Assembly (NCBI RefSeq): GCF_003391135.1
Contig: NZ_CP031455.1
Span: 6,556,001 to 6,620,000, forward strand
Direction of reading: 5' to 3'
Length of the DNA: 64,000 nt
DNA from: Streptoverticillium olivoreticuli subsp. olivoreticuli
GTDB lineage: Bacteria; Actinomycetota; Actinomycetes; Streptomycetales; Streptomycetaceae
Shown here piece after piece: positions 1 through 8,889 of the stretch; position 1 is the first letter of the stretch; the number at the start of each line of letters is the position of its first letter. The notes beneath the pieces are model-generated. The model ran no database searches. It was not told the DNA's origin and saw only the letters and a list, made by a program, of their open reading frames with translations. The position numbers and the translations under genes are program-made.

Positions 1-888
1 GTGCTCCATCTTCGCGATCAGGCGCGGCAGCGCGGACTCGGAGGAGGAGGTGGACAGGATCAGCAGGAACTCCCGGCCCAGATACTTCAGCAGGGCGAAG
101 ATGTTCACCCCGGCCACCAGCCGCAGCAGCGTGCCGAGCACCACGATCACGAAGAGCAGACAGGTGGTGTAGAAGCCGATCATGATGACGGCGAGGGACT
201 TGAGCGCGTCCACGCCGGTCGCCCCGACCACGGCGGCCATCGCGCCGAACGCGCCCACCGGCGCCGCCCACATGATCATGGACAGGATGCGGAAGACGAG
301 CCTCTGAATGTGGGCTATGCCGCGCAGCACCGGCTCGCCGGCCGTGCCCAGCGCCTGGAGCGCGAAGCCCGCGAGCAGCGCCACCAGCAGCGTCTGGAGG
401 ACCTGGCCGCCGGTGAACGCGGAGACCATGGTGGTCGGGATGATCCCGAGCAGGAAGTCGGCGGTCGACTCGCTCGCACCCTTGGCCTGCGCCTCGCCCG
501 CGTGCCGCAACGACTCCGTCAGGTGCAGCCCGCTGCCCGGCTCCAGGATGTTGCCGACCACGAGGCCGATGGCGAGGGCCACGGTCGACATCACGAGGAA
601 GTAGCCGAGCGCGAGCCCGCCGACCGCGCCGACCTTGGCCGCCTTGCGCACGGAACCGACGCCGAGCACGATCGTGCAGAAGATGATCGGCGAGATCATC
701 ATCTTGATCAGGTTGACGAAGCCGGTGCCCAGCGGCTTCAGCTCGACGGCGACGCCCGGCGCGGCGAAGCCGACCGCGACGCCGACGAGCACCGCCGCGA
801 TCACCGCGAGGTAGAGGTAGTGCGTACGGTCCCGGCCGGACTTCGCCGGACGGCCCGGCGGTGGCTGCGGTGCGGATTGCGTGGCCAT
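1..888 (-). CDS. dctA: DctA-type C4-dicarboxylate symporter, C-terminus beyond window
   Basis: The first 296 residues of a dicarboxylate/amino acid:cation symporter (DAACS family), which imports succinate, fumarate or malate with protons or sodium across the cytoplasmic membrane. The ATG at 886-888 opens a frame that runs off the left edge of the window. After a short cytoplasmic tail come successive hydrophobic helices, the segment NLIKMMISPIIFCTIVLGVG typical of the family, and near the cut the serine-rich re-entrant loop STSSSESALPRL that forms part of the substrate site. The gene diverges from a CitA/CitB-like two-component pair across a 158-bp gap containing a strong dyad, so it is the probable target of that pair. 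Family assignment is firm; the exact substrate is inferred. Confidence 0.93.
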   Translation of the reverse strand, partial: MATQSAPQPPPGRPAKSGRDRTHYLYLAVIAAVLVGVAVGFAAPGVAVELKPLGTGFVNLIKMMISPIIFCTIVLGVGSVRKAAKVGAVGGLALGYFLVMSTVALAIGLVVGNILEPGSGLHLTESLRHAGEAQAKGASESTADFLLGIIPTTMVSAFTGGQVLQTLLVALLAGFALQALGTAGEPVLRGIAHIQRLVFRILSMIMWAAPVGAFGAMAAVVGATGVDALKSLAVIMIGFYTTCLLFVIVVLGTLLRLVAGVNIFALLKYLGREFLLILSTSSSESALPRLIAKMEH

Positions 889-972
889 GGGTCTCTCCCC
901 GTTCTTGCGGCTCCAGGAGTTGTGGTGGCTCCGGGACGGCCCCCTCTCCCGACGAGTGGGGCTCCGGCGACT

Positions 973-1010
973 ATGCACGCCCATGTGACCGTGGTCACCC
1001 TTGCGTGCAT
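973..1010. promoter_or_regulatory. 38-bp nested dyad between dctA and the two-component genes
   Basis: The arms ATGCACG (973-979) and CGTGCAT (1004-1010) are a perfect inverted repeat. Inside them GTGACC (985-990) and GGTCAC (993-998) form a second perfect repeat about the same centre, with symmetrical 5-nt spacers. It lies 85 bp upstream of dctA and 37 bp upstream of the kinase. Two concentric pairs of half-sites suit a dimeric regulator, most likely the neighbouring CitB-type response regulator. Binding is inferred. Confidence 0.6.
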
Positions 1011-1046
1011 TACGTTCATGACCCTGCCCAGGTCAGACTGTCCGCC

Positions 1047-2699
1047 ATGCGCAAACCCCGCATACGCCGCCCCCACAGCCTGGCCGGCCGGCTCTTCGCG
1101 ATGCAGACCGTGCTGGTCGCCGCCGTGGTGGCCGGCTGCGCGGCCTTCGCGTACGCCGCCGACCGCGGCCAGGCCGAGGAGTCCGCGCGCCGCCAGGTGA
1201 CGGCGGCGGCGGTGGCCGTGGCGGCGTCCCCGGCCGTGCGGGACGCGGTGCGGTCGGCGGACCCGGCGGCGGCGCTCCAGCCGTACGCCGAGCGGGTCCG
1301 CCGCGACACGGACGTCGACTTCGTGACCATCATGGACCGGGACGGCACCCGCTGGACCCACCCCGACCCGGACCGCATCGGCGAGCGGTTCCTCGGTCAC
1401 ACCGGGCCCGCGCTGGACGGCCGGACCTTCTCCGAGACGTACACCGGGACGCTGGGTCCGTCCGTACGGGCCGTCGCGCCCGTCACCGACGGGCACCGCG
1501 TGATCGCTCTCGTCAGCGCCGGCATCACCGTCGACGCGATCAGCGCCGAGATCCGCCGGCAGCTCATCGGCCTGCTCGGCGTCGCCGTGGGCGCGCTCGC
1601 GCTCGGCGGCGCCGGCACGTACGTCCTCAACGCCCGGCTGCGCCGCCACACCCACGGCATGAACGCCACCGAGCTCAGCCGGATGCACGACTACCACGAG
1701 GCCGCGCTGCACGCCGTGCGCGAAGGGCTGCTGATGCTGGACGGACAGCGGCGCATCGCACTGATCAACGACGGAGGACGGGAACTCCTCGGCCTGGACG
1801 GCGAGGTGATCGGCCGCCGCGTCACCGCCCTCGGCCTGCCGCCCGCGCTCACCGACGCCCTCCTGTCCACCGAGCCGCGCCTGGACGAGCTGCACCTGAC
1901 CGCCGACCGGATCGTGGTCGTCAACACCTCGCCGGTGTCGGGCGGGGAGCGCAGCGGCACGGTGGTGACCCTGCGCGACCACACGGAACTCCAGGCCCTG
2001 TCGGGCGAACTGGACTCCGTACGCGGCTTCGCGGAGGCGCTGCGCTCACAGGCGCACGAGGCCGCGAACCGGCTGCACGCGGTGGTGTCCCTGATCGAAC
2101 TCGGCCGCGCCGACGAGGCCGTCGACTTCGTGACGGCCGAGCTCGAACTCGCCCAGGCCCTCACAGACCAGGTCGTCGCCGCCGTCGCGGAACCCGTGCT
2201 CGCCGCGCTCCTCCTCGGCAAGGCCGCCCAGGCCAACGAGCACGGCGTCGAACTCCTCCTGGCCCCCGACACCCGCATCGACGACGGCCTGCTGCCGCCC
2301 GGTCTCCCCGCCAGGGACCTGGTCACGGTCCTGGGCAATCTGATCGACAACGCCGTCGACGCGGCGTCCGAGGAGGCGAACCGCGGCTCCGCGGCCGCGC
2401 GCCGCGCGTACGTCACCGTCACCGTGCGGGCCGACGGCGACGAACTGCTGCTGCGCGTCGCGGACAACGGCGCCGGGGTCGCGCCCGACATCGTGGACGA
2501 CGTCTTCCGGCGGGGCTGGACGACGAAGGCCGCCGGGCCGCAGGAGGCCGCCGCGCACGGCCGCGGCCTCGGGCTCGCGCTCGTCCGGCAGGCCGCCGGG
2601 CGCAACGGCGGTACGGTCACGGTCGCCGACGCGCCGGGCGGGGGAGCGGAGTTCACCGTACGGCTGCCCCTGCGCGTACGGGCGGGAGCGCGACCGTGA
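1047..2699 (+). CDS. CitA/DcuS-type sensor histidine kinase
   Basis: A 550-residue membrane sensor kinase that probably senses an extracellular di- or tricarboxylate. A transmembrane helix (about residues 14-38) precedes an extracytoplasmic PAS-like sensor (about 40-175), which holds the motif SVRAVAPVTDGHRVIALVSAGI typical of CitA/DcuS. A second helix (about 178-200) leads to a cytoplasmic PAS domain. The phospho-acceptor segment RSQAHEAANRLHAV, with His337, is of the Spo0B-like type found in CitA. The ATPase domain shows NLIDNAVDA (N box), DNGAGV (G1) and GRGLGLALV (G2). The ATG at 1047 fits homologue length; the frame stays open upstream without a good start. It overlaps the response regulator by 4 bp (GTGA), so the two are translationally coupled. 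Confidence 0.93.
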   Translation: MRKPRIRRPHSLAGRLFAMQTVLVAAVVAGCAAFAYAADRGQAEESARRQVTAAAVAVAASPAVRDAVRSADPAAALQPYAERVRRDTDVDFVTIMDRDGTRWTHPDPDRIGERFLGHTGPALDGRTFSETYTGTLGPSVRAVAPVTDGHRVIALVSAGITVDAISAEIRRQLIGLLGVAVGALALGGAGTYVLNARLRRHTHGMNATELSRMHDYHEAALHAVREGLLMLDGQRRIALINDGGRELLGLDGEVIGRRVTALGLPPALTDALLSTEPRLDELHLTADRIVVVNTSPVSGGERSGTVVTLRDHTELQALSGELDSVRGFAEALRSQAHEAANRLHAVVSLIELGRADEAVDFVTAELELAQALTDQVVAAVAEPVLAALLLGKAAQANEHGVELLLAPDTRIDDGLLPPGLPARDLVTVLGNLIDNAVDAASEEANRGSAAARRAYVTVTVRADGDELLLRVADNGAGVAPDIVDDVFRRGWTTKAAGPQEAAAHGRGLGLALVRQAAGRNGGTVTVADAPGGGAEFTVRLPLRVRAGARP

Positions 2700-3397
2700 G
2701 CAGCCCGCAGGCGGCCGACCGGCCGATACGCGTACTTGTCGTGGAGGACGACCCGGTGGCCGCCGCCGCGCACGCGCTGTACGTACGGCGGGTGGCCGGC
2801 TTCACGGTGGCCGGGGTCGCGCACACGCGGGGCGACGCCTCGCAGTTCCTCAAGCGGACCGCCGTCGACCTCGTGCTCCTCGACCTCTATCTGCCCGACG
2901 GGCACGGCTTCCGGCTCGTACGCTCCCTGCGCTCCGCCGGGCACGCCGTGGACGTCATCGCGGTGACCTCGGCGCGTGACCTGGCCGTCGTCCGCGAGGG
3001 CGTCTCGCTGGGGGTCGTGCAGTATGTCCTGAAGCCGTTCACGTTCGCGACCCTCCGCGACCGGCTCGTCCGCTACGCGGAGTTCCGGGCGGTCGTCGGC
3101 GAGGCCAGCGGCCAGGAAGAGGTCGACCGCGCCCTCGCCGCCCTGCGCGCGCCCCAGCCGGCCGCCCTGCCCAAGGGGTTGAGCCTGGACACGCTCCAGG
3201 CGGTCACGGCGGCGATACGCGACGCCGGTCCGGAGGGCGTGTCGTCGGGCGCGGCGGCGACGACGCTGGGCATCTCACGGATCACTGCGCGGCGCTATCT
3301 GGAACACCTCGTCCATATGGGCCGGGCGGTGCGCGCGCCGCAGTACGGGCAGGTGGGGCGCCCGGAGTTGCGCTATCGGTGGCTGTCGCGGCCGTAG
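2696..3397 (+). CDS. CitB/DcuR-type response regulator
   Basis: A 233-residue two-component response regulator paired with the preceding kinase. The receiver domain (about 8-125) has the acidic pair in VVEDDP, the phospho-acceptor Asp63 in LLDLYLPD and the conserved Lys in VLKPFTF. The C-terminal part contains a winged-helix/HTH segment (GVSSGAAATTLGISRITARRYLEHL) like that of CitB-family regulators rather than LuxR or OmpR types. The GTG start lies inside the kinase stop codon. It likely controls the divergent dctA gene through the dyad at 973-1010; the target is inferred from position. Confidence 0.93.
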   Translation: MSSPQAADRPIRVLVVEDDPVAAAAHALYVRRVAGFTVAGVAHTRGDASQFLKRTAVDLVLLDLYLPDGHGFRLVRSLRSAGHAVDVIAVTSARDLAVVREGVSLGVVQYVLKPFTFATLRDRLVRYAEFRAVVGEASGQEEVDRALAALRAPQPAALPKGLSLDTLQAVTAAIRDAGPEGVSSGAAATTLGISRITARRYLEHLVHMGRAVRAPQYGQVGRPELRYRWLSRP

Positions 3398-3422
3398 CGG
3401 GTGCGGGTTCGTTGCCGCTTGC

Positions 3423-3563
3423 GGCGGGAGCGCCCTTCGGGCACGTCCTCAAACTCCCCCAGCTACCGCTGGGAGGTGCCCCCACGGGCTGGATTGCGCA
3501 CCCCTGGGGGTCTGGGGGGCCTTGCCCCCCCCAGTTTCGGGAAGGGGCGGGGCTGGGGAGAAC
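3423..3563 (+). repeat. Dispersed G+C-rich intergenic repeat, copy A
   Basis: Located between the response regulator and the sugar-binding lipoprotein. It carries the hallmarks shared by copies elsewhere in the window: a CCTCAAAC segment, GGGGGTCTGGGG, then GGGAAGGGGCGGGG, ending GGGGAGAAC. It can fold into several short GC stems and may act as a terminator for the upstream operon. It contains no plausible gene. Confidence 0.7.
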
Positions 3564-3609
3564 ACCGCCGGACAGTTCGCCGAGGTTCGCACCCCAGGAG
3601 GTCGTACCC

Positions 3610-4980
3610 GTGCGCCCCACCACCCCCATGCTCCTCGCCGTCGTCGTCATCGCGCCCCTCACCGCCTGCGGCGGGAGCCACGGCGACCCCGACACCGTGA
3701 AGGTCGCCTATCAGCGCACCACGGACAACAAGAACCGGATCATGGACGACTACCTGGGGGAGGTGAAGAAACAGTTCGAGCGGGAGCACCCGGGGAAGAA
3801 GATGCGGCTCGTGCCCGTGCAGGCGGCGCAGGCCGACTACTACTCCAAGGTGCAGCAGATGATGCGGTCGGCCAAGACCGCGCCGGACGTGGTGCGCGAG
3901 GACACGTTCGTCATCAACTCCGACAGCAAGGCCGGGTACTTGAGACCGCTCGACGACAAGCTCGCGGACTGGAAGGACTGGTCCCGCTTCGCGGCCTCCG
4001 CGAAGGCCGCGGTGAAGGCGGAGGACGGCAGGACGTACGGGGTGCCCGACGGGACGGACACCAGGGGGCTCTGGTTCAACAAGGAGCTCTTCGCGAAGGC
4101 CGGGCTGCCCGCCGACTGGCGGCCGCGGACCTGGGCCGACGTGCTCGACGCGGCCCGCAGGGTCAAGCGCGCCCTGCCTGGCGTCACACCCCTCAACGTC
4201 TACACCGGCAAGGGCCCCGGCGAGGCCGCCACCATGCAGGGTTTCGAGATGCTGCTGTACGGAACCGGGGACGGGTCCGGCGGCGGGTCCGGGAAGGACC
4301 CCCTCTACGATCCCGCGGCGAAGAAGTGGATCGCCGGGAGCCGTGGCTTCAAGGACGCGCTGGAGTTCGTCCGGACCGTGTACGCCGAGAAGCTCGGGCC
4401 GGACCCCTCGGACGCGCTGGACCCCAACGTCGACAGCCATGTCGCCACCGAGTGGATCCCGTCGGGCAGGCTCGCCATCGACCTCGACGGCAACTGGCTG
4501 GGCAAGAACTGGCTGCCGTCCGGCGGCAAGCCGTGGCCGCAGTGGTCGGAGGTGATGGGCCAGGCGCCCTTCCCCACACAGAATGGCGCCGCGCCGGGCG
4601 CCGTCAGCATGTCCGGCGGCTGGACGTGGTCGGTCACCGCGAAGTCAGGGAACGCGGACCTCGCCTGGCAGGCGATCGAGACGCTCCAGACGAAGGACAA
4701 CGCGGTGAAGTGGGACGTACGGGACGCGCAGATCGCCGTGCGGGACGACGTGGCGGCCGACCCCACCTATCTGACGTCCATGCCGGGGATCGGCTTCTTC
4801 ACGGGCCTGGTGAGGAACACGCACTACCGGCCCGCGCTGCCCGTCTATCCGCAGGTGTCCAGCGCGATCAGGGAGGCCATGGAGTCGGTCACGACGGGCG
4901 ACGCCACGGCGGCGAAGGCCGCTGGCCGCTATGACGAGGCGCTGAAGTCGATCTCCGGCGTGAGCGTCGAGGAGCGCTGA
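3610..4980 (+). CDS. Sugar ABC transporter substrate-binding lipoprotein (CUT1 type)
   Basis: A 456-residue extracellular solute-binding lipoprotein (family 1). The signal peptide ends in the lipobox LTAC with Cys20, so the protein is anchored to the outer face of the membrane. The mature part has typical maltose/oligosaccharide-binding motifs: GRTYGVPDGTDTRGLWFNKELF, LAIDLDGNWLG and MSGGWTWSVT. I chose the GTG at 3610 because AGGAGG lies 8 nt upstream and the signal peptide then starts cleanly; the open frame extends further upstream into the repeat. It is followed 1 nt later by a permease gene. The sugar cannot be told from sequence. No ATPase is present, which is usual for Streptomyces CUT1 systems served by a shared MsiK. 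Confidence 0.9.
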   Translation: MRPTTPMLLAVVVIAPLTACGGSHGDPDTVKVAYQRTTDNKNRIMDDYLGEVKKQFEREHPGKKMRLVPVQAAQADYYSKVQQMMRSAKTAPDVVREDTFVINSDSKAGYLRPLDDKLADWKDWSRFAASAKAAVKAEDGRTYGVPDGTDTRGLWFNKELFAKAGLPADWRPRTWADVLDAARRVKRALPGVTPLNVYTGKGPGEAATMQGFEMLLYGTGDGSGGGSGKDPLYDPAAKKWIAGSRGFKDALEFVRTVYAEKLGPDPSDALDPNVDSHVATEWIPSGRLAIDLDGNWLGKNWLPSGGKPWPQWSEVMGQAPFPTQNGAAPGAVSMSGGWTWSVTAKSGNADLAWQAIETLQTKDNAVKWDVRDAQIAVRDDVAADPTYLTSMPGIGFFTGLVRNTHYRPALPVYPQVSSAIREAMESVTTGDATAAKAAGRYDEALKSISGVSVEER

Positions 4981-4981
4981 G

Positions 4982-5899
4982 ATGGCGGGCGCCGGATCGC
5001 CTCCCGTGCGCGGCGGGCCGTCCGCCGTGCGCCCCGGTCGGCGCCGCGGAGGCGCACTCCGGTGGCTGCCGATCGCCCCCGCGACGGCCCTGCTGCTGCT
5101 CTTCCTCGCCGGGCCCATCGCGTACTGCGTCTATCTCGCCTTCACCGACACCCAGTTGACCGGCCAGGCGTCCGCCTCCTTCGTGGGGTTCGCCAACTTC
5201 CGGCGGGCGTTCGCCGACGACAGCTTCCGCAACGCGGTGTTCCTGACCTTCGTCTTCACCGTCCTGTCCTCGATCGTCGGCCAGAACACGCTGGGCTTCG
5301 CGCTCGCGGCGCTGATGCGGCGGGCGTCGCGGCCCGTGCGGGCGCTGACCGGTTCGATCGTGATCGGGGCGTGGGTGCTCCCGGAGATCGTGGCGGGCTT
5401 CCTGCTCTACACGTTCTTCAACCGCCGCGGCACGCTGAACGCGGTCCTCGACTGGCTCCATCTGCCCACCCAGAACTGGCTGTTCACGCTGCCCATCCTC
5501 GCGGTCTCCTTCGCGAACGTGTGGCGCGGCACGGCCTTCTCCATGCTCGTCTACTCCGCCGCCCTGTCGGAGATCCCGCGGGACGTCACGGAGGCGGCGG
5601 AGGTCGACGGCGCGAGCGGGCCGCGCCGGTTCTGGCACATCACCCTGCCCATGATCCGCCGCTCGATCGCCACCAACCTGATGCTCAACACCCTCCAGAC
5701 GCTCTCGGTCTTCGGCCTCATCTGGGCGATGACCCGCGGCGGTCCGGGCAACCGGAGCCAGACGCTGCCGGTGTTCATGTACGACCAGGCGTTCCTGAAG
5801 TCCCTGATCGGCTACGGCACGGCGATCGCCCTGCTCCTGCTGCTGGTGGGCGCGCTCTTCTCGGTGGTGTACCTGAGGCTGATGCGGGAGGAGGTGTGA
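4982..5899 (+). CDS. Sugar ABC transporter permease (MalF-type)
   Basis: A 305-residue inner-membrane permease of the CUT1 family. A cytoplasmic N-terminus is followed by six hydrophobic segments. The EAA loop that contacts the ATPase reads EVDGASGPRRFWHITLPMI at about residues 203-221. The ATG at 4982 begins right after the stop of the binding-protein gene, so the two are one operon. The stop overlaps a GTG (GTGA at 5896-5899), exactly where a MalG-type partner should begin, but that gene is only a remnant. Without a partner elsewhere this permease may not form a working channel. Confidence 0.92.
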   Translation: MAGAGSPPVRGGPSAVRPGRRRGGALRWLPIAPATALLLLFLAGPIAYCVYLAFTDTQLTGQASASFVGFANFRRAFADDSFRNAVFLTFVFTVLSSIVGQNTLGFALAALMRRASRPVRALTGSIVIGAWVLPEIVAGFLLYTFFNRRGTLNAVLDWLHLPTQNWLFTLPILAVSFANVWRGTAFSMLVYSAALSEIPRDVTEAAEVDGASGPRRFWHITLPMIRRSIATNLMLNTLQTLSVFGLIWAMTRGGPGNRSQTLPVFMYDQAFLKSLIGYGTAIALLLLLVGALFSVVYLRLMREEV

Positions 5900-6036
5900 G
5901 CCGCACCGGCGAGCGCGCCCGCGACCGGCGCGGCCCGGCGATGCGCCGTCCGCTGTACGTCGAATGCCCGGTACGCGCGCGTATCTCTGGGATCCATGCG
6001 TTCATGGGGATGTGGTGTACGTCATTCCGCACATAA
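5896..6036 (+). pseudogene. Truncated remnant of a second sugar permease (MalG-type)
   Basis: A GTG overlapping the MalF-type stop opens a 46-codon frame beginning V-S-R-T-G-E-R-A-R-D-R-R-G-P-A. This looks like the basic cytoplasmic head of an actinobacterial MalG-type permease. From about position 5940 the base composition becomes more AT-rich and no transmembrane segment follows; the frame stops at 6036. CUT1 importers normally have two permeases, so I read this as the 5' end of a deleted second permease. The alternative is a chance frame, but the 4-bp overlap at the correct place argues against that. Confidence 0.6.
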
Positions 6037-6123
6037 GGAACGTCTTGCTCCGATCCGGCCATCCACCAGGGCACACCAGGCTGGCGCGGCCTCCGGGGCC
6101 GCGGAACGATCCGGAGCGAGACA

Positions 6124-7212
6124 TTGACGCATTCACCTTCCGGGACTTACGGGTCCCGGGGCCGCCGCCGCGCATCGCGCGCCCGACGCTGGATCGTCGT
6201 GGTGGCGTCGACAGCCACGCTCGGGCTGATCGCGTGGCCCGTCATGAGCTACTTCGAGATACCGCCCTTCACGGACAAGGGTGACCCGGTCAGCTACGGC
6301 GCGGCCGAGGAGAGGGGCGAGCAGCCCACGGATTCGCGGACGCTGATGCCGACTGGTCCGGACGCCGACTTCAAGAACGTGCGGACGCTGGACGACGGCA
6401 CGCACATCAGCGTCGTCACCCTCGACGGCAAGAAGTCCGGCTTCAAGGGCAAGGTGTGGGTCTGGGCGCCGAAGGAATACACGGACGAGCGGAAGTTCGC
6501 CAAGAGCGGTTTCCCGGTGATGATCGCCCTGCCCGGCGGTCCCGGATACGGCACCAATTACTGGATGGGCGGCTTCAAGCTCCAGGAGAACATCTCCAAG
6601 TGGTACAGCGAGGGCAAGAGCAAGCCGTTCCTGCTGGCCATGCCGGTGCTGAACCCGGGTCCTGACGACAAGGGAATCTACTGGGACGGCAGTGACATAC
6701 CCGGCCAGGCGAAGATGGGCACCTGGCTCACCGAGGACGTGCCGGACCTGATGAAGGCGAATTTCCGCACCCTGAAGTCGCGTGACGGCTGGTCGTTCAT
6801 GGGCTCTTCCACGGGCGGATTCGCGGGCCTCAAGGCCGTGCTGAAGCACCCCGACAAATTCAAGGCCGTCATAGCCAACGGCCCGGACATCGTGCCCGAC
6901 TCCCCGCTCTGGCGCGGCCACGAGAAGGAGATGCGGGAGAACAACCCCGAGGTGCTCGCCAAGCGGCTGATCGCGAACAAGGGGCCGGACGTCTATCTCG
7001 CCTTCCAGGTCGGCACCCGGGAGAACGCGAAGACCATGTCCGACGTCAAGAAATTCATCGCCACCTACGGCAAGGGCCCGGTCCACACCGATCTGCACGT
7101 GATCGAGGGCGGCAAGCACGACGGCGCGACGTACGCCCCCAACCTGGGCCTCGGCCCGATCCAGTGGATCAGCGAACAGATGGAGGGGCCGACGCCGTCC
7201 GCCACACCCTGA
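6124..7212 (+). CDS. Secreted or membrane-anchored esterase (alpha/beta hydrolase)
   Basis: A 362-residue protein with a basic N-terminus and one hydrophobic helix (about residues 23-40), so a signal peptide or anchor. The rest resembles the esterase D/antigen 85-like family. The nucleophile elbow reads GSSTGG (GxSxG) in WSFMGSSTGGFAGLKAVLKHPD, and a late His lies in IEGGKHDGATY. The start is TTG at 6124; GGAG lies about 10 nt upstream and no ATG or GTG gives a sensible N-terminus. It follows the permease remnant and may have moved into place with that deletion. Substrate unknown. Confidence 0.82.
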   Translation: MTHSPSGTYGSRGRRRASRARRWIVVVASTATLGLIAWPVMSYFEIPPFTDKGDPVSYGAAEERGEQPTDSRTLMPTGPDADFKNVRTLDDGTHISVVTLDGKKSGFKGKVWVWAPKEYTDERKFAKSGFPVMIALPGGPGYGTNYWMGGFKLQENISKWYSEGKSKPFLLAMPVLNPGPDDKGIYWDGSDIPGQAKMGTWLTEDVPDLMKANFRTLKSRDGWSFMGSSTGGFAGLKAVLKHPDKFKAVIANGPDIVPDSPLWRGHEKEMRENNPEVLAKRLIANKGPDVYLAFQVGTRENAKTMSDVKKFIATYGKGPVHTDLHVIEGGKHDGATYAPNLGLGPIQWISEQMEGPTPSATP

Positions 7213-7284
7213 CCGGGCGGCCCGGGCTGCCTATGCTGGGCCTGTCCGACAGCGTTATGCCCCATGCGCCCGGAAGGTCTGATC

Positions 7285-8214
7285 ATGTCCATGGATCCGG
7301 AGATCGCGGCCCTGCTCAAGCAGTTCGGTGTCGACGGGCCGCCGCCCGCCACCCCGCCCACCGTCGCCGAGATGCGCGCGGGCAACAGGATGCTCTCGCT
7401 CGCCGTCGCCCCCGACCCGCCGATCGGGGTCGGCGCGGTCGAGGACGACCGGATCGCCGGGGTGCCGGCGCGGGTCTACCGGCCCGAGGACGACGGCCCG
7501 GTGCCCACCGTCGTGTTCTTCCACGGCGGCGGCTTCGTCGTCGGCGACCTCGACACCCATGACGGGATCTGCCGCAGGCTGTGCCGGGACGTGGGCGCGG
7601 TCGTGGTCTCCGTGGGCTACCGGCTCGCCCCGGAGTTCCCCTTCCCCGCCGGCTTCGACGACTGTGTGGCGGTGACGAGTCACGTCGGTGACCACATCGC
7701 CGACTACGGCGGCGGCGTGCTGGCCGTGGCGGGGGACAGCGCCGGGGGGAACCTGGCCGCCGGGGTGGCCCTGGCCTTCCGGGACGAGGGCCGGCCGCTG
7801 GCGGCCCAGCTCCTCGCGTACCCGGCCACGGATCTCAGCGGCAAGGGCGGCCACCGCTCGCGCACCGAGAACGCCACGGGTTATCTGCTGACCACGGCCG
7901 AGGTCGAGATGGTCACCGGGCTCTACCTCGCCGAAGCCGCTCCCGCGACGGCCGACCAGCCCCCGGCCTCCCCGCTCCTCGCCCGCGACCACACGGGCCT
8001 CGCCCCGGCGGTCGTCGCCTGCGGCGACCTCGACCCCCTGCGGGACGAGGGCCTGGCCTACGCCGACGCGCTCGCCGACGCCGGGGTGCCGGTCGAAAAG
8101 CGCCTGTACCCCGGCCTCGTCCACGGCTTCATGAGCTTCACCGACAAGTCCTCGGCGGCGGACGCGGCGGTGACCGAGATGTTCACGGAATTCGGCGAAC
8201 TGATGCGCGCCTGA
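7285..8214 (+). CDS. Alpha/beta hydrolase of the hormone-sensitive lipase family
   Basis: A 309-residue cytoplasmic esterase. It has the oxyanion motif HGGG in VVFFHGGGFVVGDLDTHDG, the nucleophile motif GDSAGG, the acid in DPLRDEG and the catalytic His in PGLVHGFMSF, all in the family order and spacing. The ATG at 7285 is preferred over 7264 because GGAAGG lies 7 nt before it. The gene ends 5 bp from the end of the convergent TetR gene. Likely substrates are short-chain esters, possibly drug-like or lipid; this is not resolvable here. Confidence 0.9.
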   Translation: MSMDPEIAALLKQFGVDGPPPATPPTVAEMRAGNRMLSLAVAPDPPIGVGAVEDDRIAGVPARVYRPEDDGPVPTVVFFHGGGFVVGDLDTHDGICRRLCRDVGAVVVSVGYRLAPEFPFPAGFDDCVAVTSHVGDHIADYGGGVLAVAGDSAGGNLAAGVALAFRDEGRPLAAQLLAYPATDLSGKGGHRSRTENATGYLLTTAEVEMVTGLYLAEAAPATADQPPASPLLARDHTGLAPAVVACGDLDPLRDEGLAYADALADAGVPVEKRLYPGLVHGFMSFTDKSSAADAAVTEMFTEFGELMRA

Positions 8215-8219
8215 CGTCC

Positions 8220-8813
8220 CTACGGCAGGCGGGCCACCAGCTCCGCCGCCTCGTCCGCCGGCAGGCCCGACGCCGTCAGGGTCGTGACCGCCGCCGAGCG
8301 GCCCGCCTCCTCGGGGGCCAGGACGCCGTCGTTGACGGCCTGCATCAGGCCGAAGATCACCTGCTCGCGTACGTACATCAGGGCGTCGGCCGGCAGCGGG
8401 GAGGTGAAGCGGCCCTCCTTCAGGCCGCGTCGCAGCAGTGCCGCGCCCGCGCGCCGCACCGGCTCCAGGCGCTTGAGGATGCCCTCCATCGTCACGCTGC
8501 GCTGGGCCAGGGAGATCAGCAGGCGGTAGCGGTCGGCGATCTCCCAGACGCCGAGGATCGAGCGGGCGAGCGCCTCCGCCGGGTCGGTGACCCCGCGCAC
8601 GGCGGCGGCGTGGGCCGCCCCCACGGCCTCCGCCGCGTCGTCGACGAGGGCGCCGATCAGCGCCTCGCGGCTGGGGAAGTGGCCGTAGACCGTGCGCCGT
8701 ACGACCCCCGCCGCGCGGGCGATCTGATCCATGCTCGCGTCCGGGTCGCGCAGCAGCTCGGCGAGTGCGACGTCCATGATGCGGCGTCGATTGGCGTCCG
8801 CTCTCCCGGCCAT
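8220..8813 (-). CDS. TetR-family repressor
   Basis: A 197-residue regulator. The N-terminal HTH (about residues 9-55) reads RRRIMDVALAELLRDPDASMDQIARAAGVVRRTVYGHFPSREALIGALV, the classic TetR domain, followed by an all-helical ligand-binding region. The ATG at 8811-8813 is the natural start; the much longer open frame upstream is antisense to the exporter. It diverges from an MFS drug exporter, with a 41-bp palindrome in the shared promoter region, so it is very probably the local repressor of the exporter and of itself. Confidence 0.93.
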   Translation of the reverse strand: MAGRADANRRRIMDVALAELLRDPDASMDQIARAAGVVRRTVYGHFPSREALIGALVDDAAEAVGAAHAAAVRGVTDPAEALARSILGVWEIADRYRLLISLAQRSVTMEGILKRLEPVRRAGAALLRRGLKEGRFTSPLPADALMYVREQVIFGLMQAVNDGVLAPEEAGRSAAVTTLTASGLPADEAAELVARLP

Positions 8814-8889
8814 TGGGTCTCTTCTCGGTCGAGGGGGATGCCCGACGCAGCCCCGGCCCTCATTTTGCACACCGCCGCCCACGGGCGTA

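Noticed and set aside
1..1200. 399-codon open frame on the plus strand at the left edge
   Set aside because: It is antisense to dctA; its translation is Arg/His/Gly-rich and lacks structure, while the minus strand gives a clean symporter.
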